This document shows positions 59,721 through 64,000 of a stretch of DNA of 64,000 nucleotides, piece after piece. Source of the DNA: JAKACA01 sp963769255. GTDB taxonomy: Bacteria; Actinomycetota; Acidimicrobiia; Acidimicrobiales; Bog-793. Below the pieces are notes generated by a model. The model saw only the letters and a program-made list of their open reading frames with translations. It had not been told where the DNA came from and did no database searches. Each line of letters starts with the position of its first letter. The first letter of the stretch is position 1. The translations under genes and the position numbers were made by a program. The stretch spans positions 1,798,001 through 1,862,000 of the forward strand of contig CAVYKV010000001.1 of the NCBI GenBank assembly GCA_963769255.1, in the 5' to 3' direction.

Positions 59721-60025
59721 TGGCGAGAACGACGCTGCGAGCCAAGGGGCAGTTGACGCTCCCTGACGACATCCGAAGGGCCGCGCACCTGGAGGAAGGC
59801 GACCTCCTCGAGGCCGAGATCACGGCCGAGGGCATCCTGCTGCGTCCCCAGAAGCTGATCGATGCCACCCAGGCATGGTTCTGGGCCCCGGACTGGCAGG
59901 CGGGAGAACGGGAGGCCGACGCCGACCGTGCTGCGGGCAGGGTCGAGACGTTCGGTTCGGGCGACGAGCTCATCGCCGCTCTACGCTCCCGAGCCAAGGG
60001 TCGCACATCGGGTTCACCGAGCTGA
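59720..60025 (+). CDS. AbrB/SpoVT-type antitoxin (101 aa)
   Basis: ARTTLRAKGQLTLPDDIRRAAHLEEGDLLEAEITAEGILLRPQKLID is the swapped-hairpin AbrB DNA-binding domain (RAKGQLTLP, EGDLLE). The C-terminal half (QAWFWAPDWQAGEREADADRAAGRVETFGSGDELIAALR) is the toxin-binding tail, with the W-x2-E-x2-A-D-x2-I-like motif seen in RelB-associated antitoxins. The toxin gene follows seven bases later. Confidence 0.85.
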   Translation: MARTTLRAKGQLTLPDDIRRAAHLEEGDLLEAEITAEGILLRPQKLIDATQAWFWAPDWQAGEREADADRAAGRVETFGSGDELIAALRSRAKGRTSGSPS

Positions 60026-60032
60026 CGCCGGC

Positions 60033-60326
60033 GTGCCGACCTATGCATGGCTGGCCCGTTTTGGCGCGGACTTCGACTCGCTCTCCGAAAGCCAGCAAGC
60101 GGCGTTCCTCGTCGCGGTGGCTCAGTTCGTGGAGGACCTGCGCCGCGGCGGCGGGTTCCGGAAGGGCCTTCGCGTCAAGGGAGTGCAGGGCGCGACCGGC
60201 ATCTTCGAGATGACATGGTCCGACGACGGACGGGCGACCTTCGAGTACGGGGACGCTGTCACGGAAGGCGAGCCGCACGTCATCTGGCGTCGGGTGGGCA
60301 CGCACGCGATCCTCGACCGGCCCTGA
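60033..60326 (+). CDS. RelE/ParE-superfamily toxin (97 aa)
   Basis: VPTYAWLARFGADFDSLSESQQAAFLVAVAQFVEDLRRGGGFRKGLRVKGVQGATGIFEMTWSDDGRATFEYGDAVTEGEPHVIWRRVGTHAIL has the RelE-like two-helix plus four-strand pattern. Basic residues in RKGLRVKGVQG and RRVGTH are positioned for RNA contact. This is a close pattern to the actinobacterial AbrB-partnered toxins. GTG 60033 is supported by spacing after the antitoxin. It would inhibit translation when free. Confidence 0.8.
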   Translation: MPTYAWLARFGADFDSLSESQQAAFLVAVAQFVEDLRRGGGFRKGLRVKGVQGATGIFEMTWSDDGRATFEYGDAVTEGEPHVIWRRVGTHAILDRP

Positions 60327-60374
60327 CTACGGGTTCTCGGACGAGCTCCGTGCCACCCCTGCTCTGAGCTGGGC

Positions 60375-60392
60375 GTGCACTACCGTGCACTA
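60375..60392 (+). promoter_or_regulatory. Candidate integrase arm-type site, right
   Basis: GTGCACTA-CC-GTGCACTA, a short direct repeat, resembling 49952-49971. It is about 100 bases inside the right attachment site. Confidence 0.4.
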
Positions 60393-60494
60393 AGGACCGG
60401 AAAACAGGGGTCATCGGCGGTAACCATTGGGCAGTCAAACGAGCAGGTGAACGGTCATTTCTGACCACCGACCGAGGCGGCGAAGTGGCCTGTT

Positions 60495-60541
60495 CAGCCT
60501 TCACACGGCTGAGGTCGGGGGTTCGAGTCCCTCAGCGCCCA
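60495..60541 (+). other. attR: duplicated 3' part of tRNA-Val
   Basis: The first 22 bases are identical to the tRNA-Val anticodon arm. The remainder is a diverged but foldable T-arm (GGGGG-TTCGAGT-CCCTC) and acceptor 3' strand AGCGCCC. No 5' half is present, so it is not a functional tRNA. It marks the right end of the 10.7-kb element; CAAAT-CGCAG is also shared just past it. Confidence 0.85.
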
Positions 60542-60668
60542 CTGCAAATGCGCAGGTAGCAGGGCTGAGGATCGCCCGGCCTGCAGTGGCTCCGGGCCAC
60601 GTGACACGAATCTGACACGAAACGCATCGCACTTTCGTTGTGCGACTTCGGTTCATGCTTGACACCGT

Positions 60669-60746
60669 GGCTCCGGTAGCTGCACGACACTCCCCGGCGC
60701 GGTTCCGGTACCTGGGCGACACTGGCTCCGGTACCTGCACGACACT
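60669..60746. repeat. Three 23-base repeats at the left end of the IS481-type element
   Basis: Units at 60669-60691, 60701-60723 and 60724-60746 begin GGCTCCGGTA or GGTTCCGGTA and end CGACACT, with two or more differences among them. Repeated terminal motifs ahead of a transposase gene are probably transposase-binding sites. Confidence 0.75.
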
Positions 60747-61316
60747 TCAGCCGGTCTGAGTATCCACCAGTTCGCCAGGCCCACCTTCTTCGCTGTCGTC
60801 AGCATCGGACGACAGACCCGGAGGAGGCCCTCGTGCTCGTGGAGCTCGGAGTCGTGGAACAGCGGACCAAGGCGGTCTATGAGGTGCTCGACGGCGTCGA
60901 TGTCGTCGAAGTGGCGAAGCGCTATGGGGTGTGCCGCCAGACGGTGCACACCTGGCTCAAGAGGTACGCGAACGAGGGATTTTCCGCCCTTATCGACAAG
61001 TCGTCCAAGCCGGACAGCTGCCCGCACCAGATGCCGGCCGAGACCGAGGCCCGCATCCTCGAGATGCGCCGGCAGCACCCCGACTTCGGGCCCCGCACGA
61101 TCCTCTACTGGCTCGGTCGCGAGGGGTTCGACCCGCTGCCCGGCCGCAGCTCTATCTACCGGGCGCTCGTGCGCCACCGCCTCGTCGAGCCGAGAAAGCG
61201 GCGAAGGAAGAAGGAGGACTACATCGGCTGGGAGCGCTCCCACGCGATGGAACTCTGGCAGATGGACATCGTCGGCGGCTTCCACCTGAGAGGCGGCACC
61301 GAGCTCAAGTGCCTAA

Positions 61317-63004
61317 CCCTGATCACTCACGACACCCATAGAGGTCGGCGTCTACGACCGATTCCGGCCATAGGATCGGTGACCGGCCATTCAGTGGATC
61401 GTCCGGAGCCCTCTGTCGGCCTCATTGGCGCCGGGTGAGCGGTGGCCTCGTCAGATCGCCGACGTTCGGGCGTGACGTGTCGGCCCGCTGTCCGAAGCAC
61501 GCAGTCGGGCTCGCTCAGGTGATGAGCTCGAGCCGTTTGTAGGCGGTGAGGATGGCCTCGGCGCTCGGCCAGCCGTCGAGGAGGCGGACGATGCGGCGTC
61601 GTGCCGTGGACACGATGCGCGCTGGCGCGTGGAAGATCGCCCAGCGCAGCGCCTTCGTGCGGGCGCTTTTCCAGTAACCCTCGAAGCACAGCAGCTGGAA
61701 CCACCTGACGAGGTCGGCGGCGAGCATCACGGCGGTCATCCAGTTGGCGTTGGCCTGAAAGTCGCTGAAGGGGAAGCGGCAGAGCCCGGAGTCCTTCAGT
61801 CGCTCGATGTGGTTCTCGACGTGGGCATGGGCCCGCATGATGACGTCGAGGTCGACGGGGTCACCGGCCTGGTCGGTGTAGAAGCCCCAGTAACGGAACT
61901 GAAGGGAGGGGAAGAGGCTTCGCTGAGCACCCGGGTGGAGCGGCTCGCGCCGCACGATGAGCCGGGTGCCCTCGGGCCAGGCTCCGAGCTCGACGAGATC
62001 GGTGAGCTCGCAGACGGCGGAGCCCTCTCTCGCCGTGCCGTCCTGGCAGAGCGCCTGCGCCCAGATCTGCTCGATGCCGTCTGCGTCCATGATGGCCGCC
62101 TGGATCTGGCCGCTCGTGGCCGCCACGGTCATGAAGCCGATGTTGCGCTCGACGAGGGCGGCGACAAAGCCGGCCGTCGAGCCGGCCGAGTCGGTGCGCA
62201 CGACGACGGGGCGCTCCACGAGGTCGCAGTCGTCGCCGGCGCCGTGGCCCGCCTGCAGCGAGGCCGGCAGCTGGGCGAGCGCCTCATCGAGGACGACGAC
62301 GTGATCGGCGACGGTGTTGGAACCGGCATTGCCCGGCCTCAGCAGCCCGGAGAGGGCCTCGCCGGTGGCATCGGCGAAGCAGAAGATGGGGTGGAAGCCG
62401 AAGCCCCTCTTGTAGGTGGGAGCCGTGCCCTCTTTGTTCTCGGAGTGGATCTCGACGAGGGTGGCATCGATGTCCAGGAACACCGGGCCCGAGGCCTTCG
62501 TCACGGCCGAGCGTTCCCAGACGCGGCTTCGCACCTCGGCCATGGCGCCAGCCACATCGCTTCGTAGCAGCCCGCCGAGCTCGTGGAAGCTCCGGTGCAC
62601 CGTCGAGTCCGAGGGCACGAAGCCGAACAGGTCGGCCTCGCAGCGGAGGTGCTCGATGTCGGCACAGCTCTCCCCGCCGCTGGCGAGCATGAGGGCCACC
62701 TGCACGAGCACCTTGCCGCGGTCGTGTAGGGGCCTACGTCCCGTACCTGCTCGAATGGCGGACGAGAGCGAGTCCGAGAGCCCCAAGCGGTCGGCGAAGC
62801 TCCCCAGTGCGTGCAGCCCCACGTGGGCGACGACACCGCTCCCGCCGGCTTCCACCTTCACGCGAACGGCGCTGGTAATCTTCACCTCGGAAGTGCCCTC
62901 CTGGTTCTGGAACTGCTGGCTTCGACACCGTCAGTTTCCCTTATCAGGAGGGCGTTTTCGCGTCTTTCGGGGCTCAGGTCATGCGATTGCGTGAAGGATC
63001 GGGG
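61317..63004 (-). mobile_element. IS1380-family insertion sequence (1688 bp) with CTAA target duplication
   Basis: Ends CCCTGATCACTCACG and the complement CCCCGATCCTTCACG form imperfect terminal inverted repeats. CTAA occurs just outside both ends (61313-61316 and 63005-63008) as the target duplication. The element interrupts the IS481-type transposase gene and carries one transposase gene on the minus strand. Confidence 0.9.
61515..62885 (-). CDS. IS1380-family transposase (456 aa)
   Basis: DDE transposase with family features: GRRPLHDRGKVLVQVALMLASGGESCADIEHLRCEADLFGFVPSDSTVHRSFHEL, FLDIDATLVEIHSENKEGTAPTYKRGFGFHPIFCFADATGEALSGLLRPGNAGSNTVADH (first Asp in DIDATLV), VVVRTDSAGSTAGFVAAL (second Asp), and YTDQAGDPVDLDVIMRAHAHVENHIERLKDSGLCRFPF (Glu in NHIERLK). 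All parts are intact and terminal repeats present, so it may be active. GTG 62885 is the start. About 120 bases follow it to the right end. Confidence 0.9.
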   Translation of the reverse strand: MKITSAVRVKVEAGGSGVVAHVGLHALGSFADRLGLSDSLSSAIRAGTGRRPLHDRGKVLVQVALMLASGGESCADIEHLRCEADLFGFVPSDSTVHRSFHELGGLLRSDVAGAMAEVRSRVWERSAVTKASGPVFLDIDATLVEIHSENKEGTAPTYKRGFGFHPIFCFADATGEALSGLLRPGNAGSNTVADHVVVLDEALAQLPASLQAGHGAGDDCDLVERPVVVRTDSAGSTAGFVAALVERNIGFMTVAATSGQIQAAIMDADGIEQIWAQALCQDGTAREGSAVCELTDLVELGAWPEGTRLIVRREPLHPGAQRSLFPSLQFRYWGFYTDQAGDPVDLDVIMRAHAHVENHIERLKDSGLCRFPFSDFQANANWMTAVMLAADLVRWFQLLCFEGYWKSARTKALRWAIFHAPARIVSTARRRIVRLLDGWPSAEAILTAYKRLELIT

Positions 63005-63140
63005 CTAACGGGCATCGACGACCACAGCCGCTACTGCGTCTCGTGCCGACTGATGGCCCGGGCGACGGCCCGGCCGGTGTGCGAAGGGCTGAAGGCGGCC
63101 CTTCGTACCCACGGCCTCCCGAACGAGATCCTCACCGACA

Positions 63141-63420
63141 TTCAAGCTGTGTCGTCCTCGTATCCGCGCGTTGGCCGGCCGGCGGCGTGAGGCTTCGAGG
63201 TGACCGGCGCCTGTCCGTCGTCGTAGTTGTCCGATCGGAGCGTTTCATACGACTTCTCGCCTGTTGATCACGAGGCGGACAGGAGCATCGCCGGGACGAA
63301 GACGCCCTATTGAGAACTCGGTGGCCGGCGTCCCTCGTCGGATCCCTGTTGGCGAATGTCCGGTGCGCTCGTCCTAGCGCTGCTCGTCGCTCGGTCGTCT
63401 ACCAACGACAAGGAGGGCAG
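63141..63420 (+). ncRNA. Candidate IS110 bridge RNA region (left-end non-coding leader)
   Basis: IS110-group elements express a bridge (seek) RNA from the non-coding stretch between the left end and the recombinase gene. Here about 280 bases intervene. They contain CCGGCG-CCTGTCCG (63204-63217) and CGGACAGG-AGCAT-CGCCGG (63276-63293), a 14-pair stem with one bulge closing a 58-base internal segment that could hold a guide loop. The exact RNA ends and loop assignments are not determined. Confidence 0.55.
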
Positions 63421-64000
63421 ATGGAGAAGATGACACTCGGCATCGACGTCGCTTGTCGAGCCGCCCACCAGGCGAGCCTCGCTGACGACAAGGGCCAGTT
63501 CATTTGGAGCGCCAGGCGCTTCCACACGACGAGCGAGGACCTCGAGAGGCTGTGGAGCTCGCTGCCAGACGACATCGAGCTCACGGTGGTCATGGAGCCA
63601 ACACGGAACGCCTGGGTGCCACTCACGGCCTGGTTCCGTCGCCGAGGGGCGAGGGTCATCATCATCCCGAGCGAGCAGTCAGCCGACTTGAGGGACTACT
63701 ACTGCAAGCACACCAAGTCCGACCGCCTCGACTCCCGCATCCTGGCCCGGGTGCCACTGCTTCACCCAGAGGGCCTGCGGGCCGCCGAGGGGCTCGGTCC
63801 CGCAGAGTCCATGCGACGAGCCACCAAGCTGCGGTCCTCGCTCGTGAAGCGGCGGTCCACCATCGTCGCCAGGCTCGACAGCTACCTGGAGCTGCTCAGC
63901 CCGGCGTGGCACGCCTGCTTCAAGGCGGACCTCGTCCAGAACACGCCACTGCAGCTCCTCGCCGCCGGCTACGCCGACCCGCATGCCATCCGACGAATCG
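63421..64000 (+). CDS. IS110-family transposase/recombinase, 5' part (193 aa visible)
   Basis: ATG 63421 follows AAGGAGGGCAG, a strong ribosome site. The DEDD RuvC-like domain is clear: EKMTLGIDVACRAAHQASLADDKGQF (first Asp), ELTVVMEPTRNAWVPLTAWFRRRGARVIIIPSEQSADLRDYYCKHTKSDRLDSRILARVPLL (Glu in MEPT and Asp in SDRLDSRIL). The domain then continues with RATKLRSSLVKRRSTIVARLDSYLELLSPAW, a typical helical linker. The C-terminal serine-containing domain lies beyond the window. The upstream non-coding leader supports the IS110 subgroup rather than IS1111, which has its RNA downstream. Confidence 0.88.
   Translation, partial: MEKMTLGIDVACRAAHQASLADDKGQFIWSARRFHTTSEDLERLWSSLPDDIELTVVMEPTRNAWVPLTAWFRRRGARVIIIPSEQSADLRDYYCKHTKSDRLDSRILARVPLLHPEGLRAAEGLGPAESMRRATKLRSSLVKRRSTIVARLDSYLELLSPAWHACFKADLVQNTPLQLLAAGYADPHAIRRI

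Larger units (their letters stand above)
60833..63140 (+). pseudogene. IS481-family transposase, split by an IS1380-type insertion and truncated by an IS110-type element
   Basis: The 5' part (60833-61316) encodes a helix-turn-helix (DGVDVVEVAKRYGVCRQTVHTWLKRYANEGFSALIDKSSKP) and the start of the integrase core (AMELWQMDIVGGFHLRGGTELKCLT, first catalytic Asp). It resumes at 63005 as TGIDDHSRYCVSCRLMARATARPVCEGLKAALRTHGLPNEILTD, and splicing out the insert restores K-C-L-T-G-I-D-D-H exactly. The second Asp lies in ILTD, where the frame is cut at about 63140 by the next element, so the catalytic Glu and the C-terminus are gone. Confidence 0.85.
63141..64000 (+). mobile_element. IS110-family element, right part outside the window
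   Basis: The IS481-type transposase sequence stops being recognisable at about 63140, taken as the left boundary. IS110 elements lack terminal inverted repeats and usually make no target duplication, so the boundary is approximate. The recombinase gene starts at 63421 and runs off the window. Confidence 0.8.

Noticed and set aside
60453..60466. GGTCA-TTTC-TGACC hairpin near attR
   Set aside because: Too short a stem to assign a function; no T-run or nearby gene end.
60501..60740. Small minus-strand frame ending GAEGLEPPTSAV
   Set aside because: This phrase is the well-known antisense translation of a tRNA 3' end, here the attR fragment, and not a protein.

Overview
The window is GC-rich with strongly GC-biased third codon positions. 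It carries WhiB-family genes, a UvrD2-like helicase, leaderless-type promoters and many GTG starts. This points to an actinobacterium; a member of the Acidimicrobiia or a relative is my inference, not something the sequence proves. Most of the window (about 3.1-49.8 kb) is compact chromosome. The last 14 kb is mobile DNA, and the first 3 kb is decaying sequence.

Layout. 1-3.1 kb: a frameshifted GGDEF/PAS pseudogene, an intact small WhiB gene, an IS3-family remnant and a frameshifted second WhiB. 3.1-9 kb: two secreted beta-propeller proteins, a small membrane protein and a degenerate-EAL/GAF/GGDEF signalling protein. 9-14.7 kb: cystathionine beta-synthase and a gamma-lyase/synthase (reverse transsulfuration), an amino-acid permease, an Rrf2 regulator and a helical repeat protein. 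14.8-21.5 kb: UvrD-like helicase, then hydrolase, MurF-like ligase, D-Ala-D-Ala ligase and a PH-domain protein. 21.5-31.4 kb: galactokinase and GH1 glycosidase, hydrolase and AMACR-type CoA transferase/racemase, rimO-pgsA-cinA, a macro-domain protein and recA with an SOS-box-like site and a strong terminator. 31.5-35.6 kb: a repeat pair, a PQQ-type propeller, a DsbA-like protein, a GNAT and a LysR regulator.

35.8-49.7 kb holds the most unusual chromosomal block. One plus-strand run encodes a HAD-acyltransferase fusion, an asparagine-synthetase/CofE-like fusion, a GNAT and an Rsm22-type methyltransferase. Facing it, a minus-strand run encodes an acidic membrane protein, a fatty-acyl-reductase/HAD fusion, a zinc dehydrogenase, a LarA-like protein and a PlsC acyltransferase; an Fpg/Nei glycosylase lies between the two. 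Reductase, phosphatases, dehydrogenase and two acyltransferases suggest an undescribed lipid or lipid-conjugate pathway (inference).

A tRNA-Val(CAC) gene at 49.8 kb has a duplicated 3' part at 60.5 kb. Between them lies a 10.7-kb integrated element with an excisionase, a truncated integrase, an ISAzo13-type IS, a MobF relaxase-helicase, an ArsR-DUF2071-SDR/DCC-DUF1990 cargo set and an AbrB/RelE-like toxin-antitoxin pair. Beyond it is a nest of insertion sequences: an IS481-type element split by an IS1380-type element (CTAA target duplication) and cut again by an IS110-type element. The long structured 5' leader of that IS110 element is a candidate bridge RNA.
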